In this document: positions 19,236 through 29,034 of the stretch, piece after piece
Position numbering within the stretch: position 1 is the first letter of the stretch
Layout of the letters: each line of letters begins with the position of its first letter
DNA from: Phaeoceros laevis
Taxonomy: Eukaryota; Anthocerotophyta; Anthocerotopsida; Notothyladales
Length of the DNA: 53,643 nt
Assembly: GCA_049999765.1 (NCBI GenBank)
Contig: JBNGIQ010009406.1
Coordinates: forward strand, 248,037-301,679
Direction of reading: 5' to 3'
Program-made: the position numbers and the translations under genes
The notes under the pieces: generated by a model
The model's database searches: none
What the model saw: only the letters and a program-made list of their open reading frames with translations
Told to the model about the DNA's origin: nothing

Positions 19236-20051
19236 TCAAGAACCAATAATCTCTGAGCTGCTAGTGCCGCCAAAATCGACCTGAGCCATCCGCCATACAT
19301 CAACAATGGCAGTCCACGCCGGGACTCCACGGTCAGCAATTACGCCTTCATCGTGAAAGAAAGCCAAAGGTGGTGGTGAGTTCGCATCCTCCTGAAAAGC
19401 AGCGGTGGTTGCCTCTCCCAAACCAAATTCGGCGGATGTCAAGTGTAAAAGAATGTCGAGAGCCAGAAACGCAGTAAAATTGCTAACTGTGAGGGCACAC
19501 TCCAAAACCACAACTCCCCGTTCAATGCAGAAGTTTGCCTCGTACGCCCNNNNNNNNNNNNNNNNNNNNNNNNNNNNNNNNNNNNNNNNNNNNNNNNNNN
19601 NNNNNNNNNNNNNNNNNNNNNNNNNNNNNNNNNNNNNNNNNNNNNNNNNNNNNNNNNNNNNNNNNNNNNNNNNNNNNNNNNNNNNNNNNNNNNNNNNNNN
19701 NNNNNNNNNNNNNNNNNNNNNNNNNNNNNNNNNNNNNNNNNNNNNNNNNNNNNNNNNNNNNNNNNNNNNNNNNNNNNNNNNNNNNNNNNNNNNNNNNNNN
19801 NNNNNNNNNNNNNNNNNNNNNNNNNNNNNNNNNNNNNNNNNNNNNNNNNNNNNNNNNNNNNNNNNNNNNNNNNNNNNNNNNNNNNNNNNNNNNNNNNNNN
19901 NNNNNNNNNNNNNNNNNNNNNNNNNNNNNNNNNNNNNNNNNNNNNNNNNTGTCCGAGAGGTTGTGGGCATAACAACACCGCTGCCAGAAGGAAAAGTCAC
20001 CAGCACTTCAGAATCAGAGATTAGATCGAAGGAGCCATTGAAGGAAGCACT
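19236..20051 (-). CDS. unidentified minus-strand gene, interrupted by gap
   Basis: Both sides of the 400-N gap (19550-19949) carry an open minus-strand frame. The right part, following an AG acceptor near 20052, reads SFNGSFDLISDSEVLVTF, PSGSGVVMPTTSRT. The left part runs EANFCIERGVVVLECALTV and continues through FFHDEGVIADRGVPAWT to a TGA at 19236. Codon use and the absence of stops over about 310 bp on the left side support real coding. I do not recognise the family. Whether the two sides share one exon cannot be seen, because the gap length is probably arbitrary. The start codon and any upstream exons are not identified. Confidence 0.4.
   Translation of the reverse strand, partial: SASFNGSFDLISDSEVLVTFPSGSGVVMPTTSRTXXXXXXXXXXXXXXXXXXXXXXXXXXXXXXXXXXXXXXXXXXXXXXXXXXXXXXXXXXXXXXXXXXXXXXXXXXXXXXXXXXXXXXXXXXXXXXXXXXXXXXXXXXXXXXXXXXXXXXXXXXXXXXXXXXXXXXAYEANFCIERGVVVLECALTVSNFTAFLALDILLHLTSAEFGLGEATTAAFQEDANSPPPLAFFHDEGVIADRGVPAWTAIVDVWRMAQVDFGGTSSSEIIGS
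19550..19949. other. assembly gap, 400 N
   Basis: A run of 400 N inside the unidentified minus-strand gene. Confidence 0.99.
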
Positions 20052-20261
20052 GAACAGGAGCCGATGATGACGGAAGGCTCAGAAAGGGCAGATAGCACCA
20101 GAGATTGCAGTACAGTCTTAACGTAAAAAAAAAAGAGTGATGCGAACCCACTAACCTTGGAGAAAAAGGAGCCCTGGAAAACAGAATGGAGAAGGAAGCT
20201 CGAACTCTCATCGGCCGTCAAGTGAGAGACATGGGTTCCCCATTGCTGCCTCCATGAGCAC

Positions 20262-20888
20262 TCAATTTTTACTTTTGGACGGCGTAAGCCGTCGGGTAGA
20301 AGCATGTAAGACGACAAACAGGAAGGTCAACAGAAGCGTCCACAATGTCACAGCTCCTATCCTGGTGTATACCATCAATACCCAGGTCGTGGCTTGGCCT
20401 GTGAAAGATAGGGCCATAAAACGGTAACTCCTGCTCGTTAAGCCCCTGGAGGTGACATACACTCTGATGCACTCCCAGATCCCGAAGAGGCCAATCAGAC
20501 CTAAGATGGCCACCGGCATTCTGTAGAGAAAGCAGAGAAAGATGACGAGAGCCAGCACCAGGTAGTTCCCGCAGTACCTCCTCAGGTTCTCCTGCATCCG
20601 CAGCTTCACCTGCGGCACCGTGAGTGGCCAGGAGTAGGAATCCCACGGCCCGGTGCCGCCATCCCAAAAGTCCGCTGTCCAGGGTGCTGGTGGACGGCAC
20701 AGATCCTCCGCTGTCAGCTCGGCAAAGGGATTGAGCCGCACCGCCTGCCACAACGCAAACACGGATCCGTGCGCTGCCTGGTAAGCTCGGTCCAGCACAC
20801 CCGCGTCCAACAAGCCCCGCTCCTGCAGCCATGCCTCGAGCGCCGACTGCGGGAGGCTGAGAGACAGAGGGTTCTCAATGAACGACAT
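20262..20888 (-). CDS. PRA1: PRA1 family protein (PRA1.H-like)
   Basis: An intronless 208-aa membrane protein. PRA1 (prenylated Rab acceptor) proteins sit in ER/Golgi/endosomal membranes and help recruit or release prenylated Rab GTPases. The N-terminal ENPLSLSLPQSALEAWLQERG, the NPFAELTAEDL block and DSYSWPL resemble the plant PRA1.H subgroup. Two long hydrophobic hairpins follow: YLVLALVIFLCFLYRMPVA with ILGLIGLFGIWECI, and TTWVLMVYT to LLLTFLFVVLHAS. The C-terminus, ASTRRLTPSKSKN, matches the family's LHAS.R.LTP ending. The ATG at 20888 gives a normal family length. Confidence 0.9.
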   Translation of the reverse strand: MSFIENPLSLSLPQSALEAWLQERGLLDAGVLDRAYQAAHGSVFALWQAVRLNPFAELTAEDLCRPPAPWTADFWDGGTGPWDSYSWPLTVPQVKLRMQENLRRYCGNYLVLALVIFLCFLYRMPVAILGLIGLFGIWECIRVYVTSRGLTSRSYRFMALSFTGQATTWVLMVYTRIGAVTLWTLLLTFLFVVLHASTRRLTPSKSKN

Positions 20889-21327
20889 TATGCATGGTTG
20901 CCGCTGCGCTCACAGCTGCCCTGCTAGGACCCCACGGGCTCCGCTGTACGCCCCGCCATCCATCTTCCGCTCCAGCATCCGCAAAGCATCAGGCTTCTGA
21001 AGTGATCAAGCATCGAATTGCATAAAGATTCCTCTTTCCCCGGGAAGCAGTCCTCTGACACAGCAGCAAGGAAGGATCATTCACGGTAACTTCCAAAGCA
21101 GACCTTAATAATTTCGAAGCACTACCGTACGCTCGGCACTTGCTTGCCGAACCCCTTAATTTATTTATTTCGGAAAACGCGGTTTGGTTTTCAACTTCAG
21201 TCTTTGCGCGCATCCTTAGTTTAATCGAAATAAAAGGTTATCGGGTAGGCTGGTAGCCATCGGGTAGCCATCGGGTCGGGTTGTCAGCTATAGCTGCTGT
21301 ACCCCATACCCCACCGAAAATAGCCCC

Positions 21328-21407
21328 GACCCTGATATCGACCTGACTACGCTAAAGGACAAGTCAAGAAACTTGTCCTTTCTGCTATCGGGGTCGGTAT
21401 CGGGGTC
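21328..21407. repeat. imperfect 36-bp inverted repeat
   Basis: The innermost 10 bp are perfect: AAAGGACAAG (21354-21363) with CTTGTCCTTT (21372-21381), around an 8-nt loop. The outer part, GACCCTGATATCGACC against GGTCGGTATCGGGGTC, pairs with a few G-T wobbles. By eye 26 of 36 positions match. It could be a miniature inverted-repeat element or a hairpin RNA locus. Confidence 0.75.
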
Positions 21408-21944
21408 ATGTAAACCGGCCCTTATGCATCTACTTCTTGGAGGTTCGGGACCTGCTAGAGGAATTGCCTTCGTTCTAGAAGCAGGATGCAGGACTCTCTT
21501 CATAATCTTATCTGCTATCAGGTAGCGGAACGTGGTTTGTGCTTGACCATGCAATCTCATCCCGAGGCTCAAGAATCTGAAGAAGCGAGGAGCAGAGAGG
21601 ATGTTGGCCAACCGCTTGTCGTGGACCTATGTTGTCTGGCAGGATGCACGTCGGCACCTGGCACTGCCTGTTTTGTGGGAGTTGCCAACTGTATGGTGCA
21701 CGGGATTTTGCTTGGGTGAGGACAGCTGGGCAAGTTCCATCTCGAGGGACACGAGTTCCGACCAAATAGACGATGGCCAGCCAGCACAGACGCCAAGCAA
21801 GTTCAAAACACATCCGCAGTCTGGCGCAGATGATGCTCGGTTTAGAAACTGCTTTCAGGATCAAGACTGGTTGGTGACTGAGCAGCTGGGCTCGGTGACT
21901 CAGGAACGGGGAGTTCCACTGGAGTCGCATAAGAAGATCATGCC

Positions 21945-21954
21945 CTTTATAAAG
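21945..21954 (+). promoter_or_regulatory. TATA box of alkenal reductase gene
   Basis: CTTTATAAAG lies 75 bp before the ATG at 22029, a normal plant TATA position for a short 5' UTR. Confidence 0.6.
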
Positions 21955-22028
21955 GCCTCGCCTCCTCCAGGTAGCAACAACACTGCACAGAAGCACCACC
22001 ACAGCAGGAGCAGGAAGAGGAAGTGAAG

Positions 22029-23323
22029 ATGTCGGAAGTGAAGAATCGTCGAGTCCTGTTGAAACATTACGTCAAAGGGCGGTTGCCCAAGGAAGATGAC
22101 TTCGAGATTGTGGAAAGCACCCTCCCGCTGGAGGTTGAGAAGGGAGATGTGCTCATCAAGACGCTCTACCTCTCCTGCGATCCTTACATGAGGGAACGCA
22201 TGAGAGGAGTGCCCTCCTACGTTCAGCCCTTCCAGCCGGGTCAGGTAAGCCTCGTTGTGCCAGTTTTCCTTCTGTGACCTTTCACTAGAAGCATATGAAG
22301 AGCTCTCACCTTGTTGTGCACGTTTCACATCCAGCCAATCGAAGGCTACGTTGTGGGCAAAGTGGTGAAGTCGGCTAATCCCGAATTCAAGGAGGGCGAC
22401 TATGTGTGGGGTATAGGAGGCTGGGAGGAGTACCATGTCGTGAAAGGAGGGAAGGGCATCAACAAAATTCCGCCTATGGAAGGCATCCCGCTCTCGTACT
22501 TCACAGGAGTGCTGGGAATGCCTGGCTGCACGGCCTGGTATGGTTTCTTTGACATAGCAGAACCAAAACCCGGTGAGAAGGTGTTCGTCAGTGCAGCTGC
22601 AGGCGCTGTGGGCCAGTTGGTTGGCCAGTTCGCTAAGCTCCTGGGCTGTTACGTCGTTGGAAGCGTCGGCAGTGCTGAGAAGGTATCCACCCACCCGGTT
22701 CCAGGCAGATAGAAGGGGTAGAGTTGAATACATGGATTCCAATTTCTGATCACTTTTCCCCGTCCATAGGTGAGGCTGCTCAAAGAGAAGTTCAAGTACG
22801 ATGAAGCTTTCAACTATAAGGAGGAACCTGATATTGAAGCTGCCCTTAGAAGGTGATTTTCATTTCTCTGACCTGGGCTTTTTCTTTGACCGGATCGAAA
22901 TATGTGGAATTGACATGCTTGGGTTGGTTATCAAGGTGTTTTCCCAACGGACTTGACATCTATTATGAAAACGTGGGAGGCAAGACTCTGGATGCGGTGC
23001 TGAAGGTGATCAACAATTATGGGAGGATCCCGGTTTGTGGAATGATAACGCAGTACAACAGAGAAGATGCTGAGCCATTGGGAAATCCGCTGCCTATATT
23101 GAAAAAGAAGCTCACTCTGAAAGGATTCATTATTCTGGACAAGTTAGACGACCAGATTTTCATGTCCAAGTTCTACGAGTCGGTCGGTACTCTGCTCAAG
23201 GAGAAGAAGATAGTGTATGTAGAGGACGTGAAGGAAGGGCTAGACAAAGCACCTTCAGCTTTGATAGGGGTTTTGGAAGGAAAAAACATAGGGAAGCAGG
23301 TGGTTAAAATCGCCGATCCCTGA
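22029..23323 (+). CDS. NADP-dependent 2-alkenal reductase / double-bond reductase
   Basis: There are four exons, 22029-22244, 22335-22682, 22770-22852 and 22936-23323, GT-AG throughout, giving 344 aa, the usual length of the family. These medium-chain (zinc-free) dehydrogenases reduce the C=C bond of reactive alkenals and phenylpropenals with NADPH and so detoxify lipid-peroxidation products. Evidence: LYLSCDPYMRERMRG near residue 50, the Rossmann motif SAAAGAVGQLVGQFAK (about 158-173), YYENVGGKTLDAVL, PVCGMITQYN and the C-terminal EGKNIGKQVVKI. It is cytosolic by lack of a targeting peptide. It converges with DYNC2I2, with 86 bp between the two stop codons. Confidence 0.93.
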
Positions 23324-23409
23324 ACAACTTGGACGAGTAAAGTAGTAGTCGCGGAGCTGTAGATGTTGGGCCGTACAACACTTTGTACAGTGTTTATCTT
23401 AAAACTGGT

Positions 23410-26400
23410 TCATAAATCGTAGTCGTCAGCACTAAGTTCAGCTAAGCAGGCCAGTTCCTTCCGCTCGGTTTCTCGCTCTTTCGTTAGGCCTAGACCTAAT
23501 AGGTACATCTGTAAATAGCGGAGTACTTCAGAATGGGACCGTCTGTTAGGTGGAGGCAACTGTGTGACTTTACCTTCACGTTGACCCCATCGGACGCAGC
23601 AATGTACCGACTGAAATGGTTGTTAAAAGCCAGCGAGTTGAGAGGTTGCCCATTCTCAGTGACACGGATGGCATGCTGCGGGTGCAACCTGTTTATCTGC
23701 ACTCTCAGGGGCAAAATGGTACATACACGTCATGGCCACTACCAGGGCTTGAATATGCATGCACTTTCATCAAAGATCTACCTGCAGATCGTAAACGAAT
23801 AGACATCCATCTCCGGTACCAGCCGCCAAAACAAGTGGTCGAAATGGGGACCACTGGGCGCACAGCACATAAGATCCTTCCGATGGTTCCAGTCTCAAAA
23901 TAGGCCTTACCTGTAAAGGTCCACAACTTTCTGAGACGTAGGCACTCCCATATCAAGTAACAAGGAACCCTCCAGACAGATCACCTGAAGTGTATTGTAC
24001 AAGCCCATGAAGCCGTCAAATCCACACGAAATAAAGATATGCCGATGAAATGGAGAGAAGTTCACTGCATGTACGGGACCAATATGTGATTCATACTCTG
24101 TCTTAATGGGCGATGTCATCTTGACACCTACAGTTCTCCAGGGCTCTGAAAAGCAGTCCAAAAAATGTGGTCTTTAGCTGCAAGCCAGATAGTAGCAGAC
24201 AGATCCCTCTATACGACAACAGAGTGAATGACAACTCAATACCTCCATGAGTGCCTAACTGACGGTTGAAATCCTGGATATTCTGAGCAGTAAACTGCAG
24301 AAGACACTTGTAGAGTGTCCCCCCTTCTGTCCCCACAACGAAGGTACCATGATCCTCCCTTGAGGAGAAAGACATGCATGTGCCTGAACAGAATGTAGAC
24401 GGGCTGTAAATTCAAGGACATCATCATAGCTCATATATGTGCGTCTGTCTCTATTGTCTTGCTGTGATGCTCAACCATGGAAATTCTGTTACATCATGTA
24501 GGACCTTAGCAGCAGCTCTAACCACTCAGAACAGAAAAAGGAATCAACTGGACAGCCAGCTTATTCACCTCCCCACTCAACAAGCTCAGCCGTTTGTGAA
24601 CGTGGGTACAGAAGCTCGTACCTAATTCAAGTTTGCTTTCATTCAGAACCCTGAAACAGTTAATATTGAAAAATTTCATGCAAGTATGCAGTCTAGAATC
24701 ACCCATAGATTGGACGGCGCATATCACGCATTGACCAGATTAAAACGCGTCCATCTGTGCTGACTGTTACAATCTACACCAAGTGCAGAAGTAACTCAGG
24801 ACCTGGTGTGTACAGCTTTGTTATGCTAACATGGTTGGGATAGGTATCACGTACATGGAACACCTCATTTCCCACCACGTGCTTGCTGCCATTGAGCATT
24901 GCACTGTGCCACGCAATCTGAAGCACCTTCCACAGGTCAATGTTAATACCTGATCACGGTGGTCTTCATCTCAAGATTTTCCAAGGGACCTGAGAGTTCC
25001 TGTGCTTACCTACATGACAGGATCGACATGAGAGGCATTACATATCAGAGATACAGCTTGCTGAGGATCATCCTTGCTTAGGTCCCAAACGTACACTTGC
25101 CCTGCACACAATCAGTTCAACAGAGTGTGCCTGGTTAGACGGCCTGTGTTTTCGTTTCCTAGTAAAACTTTCCTGTTCATCACAGTCCAACAAGGTGTAG
25201 CATCAGAAGTGGTCACTATACCATTATATGTTCCTCCAGCAATTAAGTTTGAATGCTTAGGATGGAATGCTATGCACATTAAACAGCTCTGCAGAGGAAG
25301 TTGTGATCGTTTGGTCACTAGTTGTATCTAGGCACTGACAGCATTTGAAGATCACGTACAAAAAAGAGCAAGCACAGAAACCAAAGTCCCTCCCAAAACG
25401 GACATCTGGTGGGCATGAAACCTCACATCGACCTCTATTGTGAGGGCAGGTTCACGGAAGACTTGAATGGTGTGGTCCACTTTCCAAGTACATAGGGCAC
25501 CAGGATACAAGCACCACCCCAGCAAATCCTTCCTACCATAGCTGATGCAGTCCCAGTAAAAAAGAACGTCAGAGATCCACCATCCATGCATGCACATATT
25601 TGCAGTGCAGGCTTGAAAGGACGTCACCTGCCCCTTGCTCTTACCTCGCTGCTAGTACAAGGCCTGTTGCATTCCAAGAGAGGCCTGTGATCACCAAAGA
25701 GCTCAACCACGGCGTTTCAGTTGACGGCCTCAGCTCGAAGATCGCATCGGAATGGGCGTCATCCAAACTGTCCAGACAATCTGTGAAGTAGACGAAGGTA
25801 AACGATGCCAAGTACACCGGCTCAAGCAAGGAAGCTCAGCTACTTTTGCACCTCAACCAGAAGCAACTTGGAGGACTGTCACATGCCTGCAAAGTAGTCC
25901 AAGCTCTGAGAATAAGGCTCCTGCAGAGCCTCCTCCAAAACACTAGCCATATGAGGGAGGCATTTCTGCAACGCAATATCATCGTTTTGGGAAGCTGCAG
26001 CCCCTTGAGCTGCATCGTTCGTCTGTGTCTGTTCAAATGATAAGAGAGATGCACATACTACCTTAGAGCTAGTCAAATTCTGCTGCCAGGCCAAGTCTGC
26101 TAGTTGTTCCAGTCACGTATCAGGACTAGGGGAGAACTCACAGACACAGATTGGTGCTGTACGTACGCTTGGGACTCCGCGTTTCCCGTGCGTATTCTTG
26201 CGGTCTGAACCTGATTATCAACCTTCTGCCTTTCGAAGGGCCAGGTTTGCTCTATGGTGACTTCGATCTTGGCAAAATCTGTCAAGCGCCTGGCGTGGGC
26301 CTTCAGATTGACATCCATGCCAATCTACAAATCTTCCGATCATGAGGGCTGGGCCCTTACCCTTGTTGCAGCTGTTGTTGTCAGGCCACTTCGGGCAACT

Positions 26401-26569
26401 GCTCGGTGGAAAATGCTTTTTCACCAACTACCACCTTGACAGTATCCCTGGCATCGGGAACCAAACAAACAGTTGGACCTGGACTTCCATCTTCATCAAA
26501 AAGCGCTTCATAATTTCTCAAACCCTCTAGTATCCAACGCGCGACAAGTTGTGCCTTTCCCGGAGGCAT
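23410..26569 (-). CDS. DYNC2I2: dynein-2 intermediate chain 2 (DYNC2I2/WDR34), 15 exons
   Basis: Exons in transcript order: 26569-26435, 26324-26142, 26028-25887, 25780-25645, 25541-25433, 25288-25222, 25101-25019, 24926-24864, 24773-24703, 24650-24622, 24383-24243, 24145-23985, 23910-23782, 23696-23574 and 23508-23410. The frame closes at 556 aa. DYNC2I2 is a WD40 subunit of the dynein-2 motor that drives retrograde intraflagellar transport. Diagnostic blocks are LSWNATGLVLAASYGR followed by a CTW, CIAFHPKHSNLIAGGTYNG, VTVSTDGRVLIW, FVVGTEGGTLYKC, HIGPVHAVNFSPFHRHIFIS and AQWSPFRPLVLAAGTGDG. A TQT light-chain (LC8) motif, VSTQTND, forms at residues 105-111 across the exon 2/3 junction, and VQT lies at 84-86. 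Intron 3 appears to be GC-AG, and the exon 7 donor (GTCATG) is weak. Exon 10 is only 29 nt. Confidence 0.9.
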
Positions 26570-27259
26570 TTTGCAACGAGTCTTGGAGTCAGGGAGGAAG
26601 CGTGAATAGGCCTCCGTCCTTAATCCGCAACGTTTTCTTTCCCATCCAGACGTCTGGATCTTTGCTAGATACTGTGCCAGTGCAATTTCACGCTGTCTTT
26701 TCTACCTTTTGGGAACTGTTGTTGTGACCCTGAGGTCCAAGTGCTGGCCGTGAGGTGCTTTTCGAAGGCTTGTGGCAAAGATTGGTGTCTGCCACGCAGA
26801 CCTCTAACCAATTAGTTTCTTGTTCAATTCAGGCGCTCGGAGGCTACCATCGGCGCAGGGAACTACCTTGGCGAGTAATCTAATGTGCTCAATTGAGTCT
26901 CACCTGATTCCTGTAGGTACTGTGGCAGCAGCGACGGCAGATGCTTTCACAAAGAATATGCGATTGTCACAGGACGAAAGTTACATGACCATGCAGAGGA
27001 AACCGGACTCTCATCTGTAGCCATCGGGATGTGACAACTTTGGCTGGTAGCTAGGGTTCATTGTAGGACACAGTGGCACTTGCTTGCCAGAGGTCCTTTG
27101 CAGCGGGTATACTCGAAGCTGAGTGGAGGTGTGCTTCAGTGAAATGAATTGCTGGTTGGGTTAAATCTCCTGGATTAAGCAGGCGTGATCCCTGCCTCTT
27201 GTGAGCTACATGTCGTGGAAGTTGGGTGTTTTTGGGAACTTGAAGGGAGCAAAATCAGG
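26570..27259. other. divergent intergenic region, DYNC2I2 / SINA
   Basis: About 690 bp between the start codons of the two divergent genes. No further coding sequence is recognised and no clear TATA box is seen. Confidence 0.4.
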
Positions 27260-28356
27260 ATGGTGCGGTTTGCTGTGCAAACGGCTGAGGTTGCCATCTC
27301 ACCTGCTGCAAAGAGGTTTAGAGCAGAAGAGACCGAGACATTTGCTTCAGCGTTAGCGAACATCGAGGGTGATGATAGACCCTTTGCAGCGTTGTTTGAT
27401 CCTGAAACTTTGGATTGTGGGGTGTGCATGGAGCCTCTGTGCCCTCCGATTTTCCAGGTATCCTTTGGACAATTTCAATTTTTTTAGGCCAGCAACTGGT
27501 AACTGCGATTTCTGATTCCTGAATGTGTGATAGGATGGTAAGACGCTGAAAACATGCCAGTAAGAACTGCTTATCCACACTTAAGATGTTGACTCTGTAC
27601 ACTGGAAATGCTAATCAGCGTTTTCAATTTCGGTTGCAGTGCTCAAATGGCCATGTTGCCTGCACAACCTGCTGTTCAAAGATGAGCAACGTTTGCCCCA
27701 CCTGTACAGGTTTTATTGGAAAAATCAGATGTCTGGCCATTGAGAAACTCATAGAGTCTTTGCACATGAACTGCAAATATGCGGAGTTCGGGTGCCTCAA
27801 GATGATCAAGTTCACTAAGAAGCAGAACCACGAGGCTGAATGTGACTTCGCACCATGTGCTTGCCCCCTGGTTGGATGTGATCACTCTGGTCCCATGAGT
27901 AGCATGTCCGTTCACTTTGAGGACATTCACCAAGTGTCCACCACATATCTCAAGCGTGCAACATGGTGCACTTTGACAATGGACAGCTCCAGCTCGCAAC
28001 ATCTGTTGAGAGCCGACAGCATGCTGTTTCTTCTGGTTGTGGAAAAGGAAGAACTGGGCAACCTTGTGTATCTCCGATACTTGGGGACCCCGTTCAAGGG
28101 GGACCTTTTTATGTATAGCCTGCATGTGAAGTGGGGAAAGAAGCGGCTGATGATGCAGAGCTTTGCACAATGCGCTCAGCTAGGGGGGAAGCGACCGGCG
28201 GAATTTCTACTTATACCGTCTACTGCATATGCTGAAGGTCCAGGTCATATCCGTATGGACATATACATCCATGTTACTGGTGAATCCGATAGTAACCCCT
28301 TCCAGGACTTGCCTCACAACAGCGTGGACCGCCTCTCCGATTATTCGCAAAACTGA
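27260..28356 (+). CDS. SINA-like RING E3 ubiquitin ligase
   Basis: Two exons, 27260-27457 and 27640-28356, give 304 aa. SINA (seven in absentia) ligases bind E2 enzymes through a RING and substrates through a SIAH-type zinc-finger and TRAF-like domain. RING ligands are visible as LDCGVCMEPLCPPIFQ (C53, C56) and CSNGHVACTTCCSK (C67, H71, C74, C77), with CPTC at about 85-88. The SIAH zinc fingers follow (CKYAEFGCLKMIKF, HEAECDFAPCACPLVGCD, HFEDIH). I chose the ATG at 27260, since the frame is open to 27185 but the extra 25 residues do not look like family sequence. The intron falls at the conserved FQ|CSNGH point. Targets are unknown. Confidence 0.92.
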
Positions 28357-29034
28357 AGCTGCCCAATGCTAGTCAAAACAACCTGCTATACCACTCAGGC
28401 TGCAAGGAGACCGATTTCACCGACATGTCGCAAGCTCCGAGAGCCTGCTCGTCAAGTCCAGGCCACCTGGCTTTTCTTTCTGTACCAAAAGGAAGGCCAT
28501 AGCCCCCCGTCCAGTCCCCTGGTTTGTTGTACACTTGTACATTATGCACAGTCCCCATAATTGCGAAACATCACCGATTACCGTCTATCGTCGAAGATGT
28601 TTGTAATCCAGTCTAGGATCCGGTTTTTTTACTTGCCTACCCTGAGCTTCAGTAGACTTGGGAGATGGATGAGCGCTGAATTGGTCTTGACCGGGGCATC
28701 CCGCGTTGAGAACCTGCCACGTGCCCCTTCTCATGAGCTCGAGGGGACGTCAAGTCGTAGCCTGCCAAGTAGGTCTACCGAGGTTTGTATGTTCCCCTCC
28801 TGTTCATAGGGAGGGAAGTGTCAAGACACTGGCTGCACGTGCACATCCGCTTCGTCCGGCTGGGTTGAGCGTTCATCTCCTTGTTGGCGCAGGTGCTCGG
28901 CCAGAGAGTGATTAGAAAGCGGGATGCCATGTTCAGCCAGCAGTGAAACACGAGCAGGAACAGCCAGCTCCCTCTGGGAGCGGGAGCACCTGCAGGGCGA
29001 TCTGTAGCGTCCTTGAGGTTCATCTCTGGTAGAA
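28357..29034. other. intergenic between SINA and carrier genes
   Basis: SINA 3' UTR and carrier promoter. No additional gene is recognised. Confidence 0.4.

Larger units (their letters stand above)
20889..22028. other. intergenic with long hairpin and alkenal-reductase promoter
   Basis: Holds the PRA1 promoter at its left, repeat-like sequence with recurring ATCGGGTAG words and a hairpin (21236-21407), and a TATA box for the reductase at its right. No gene is seen. Confidence 0.5.
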
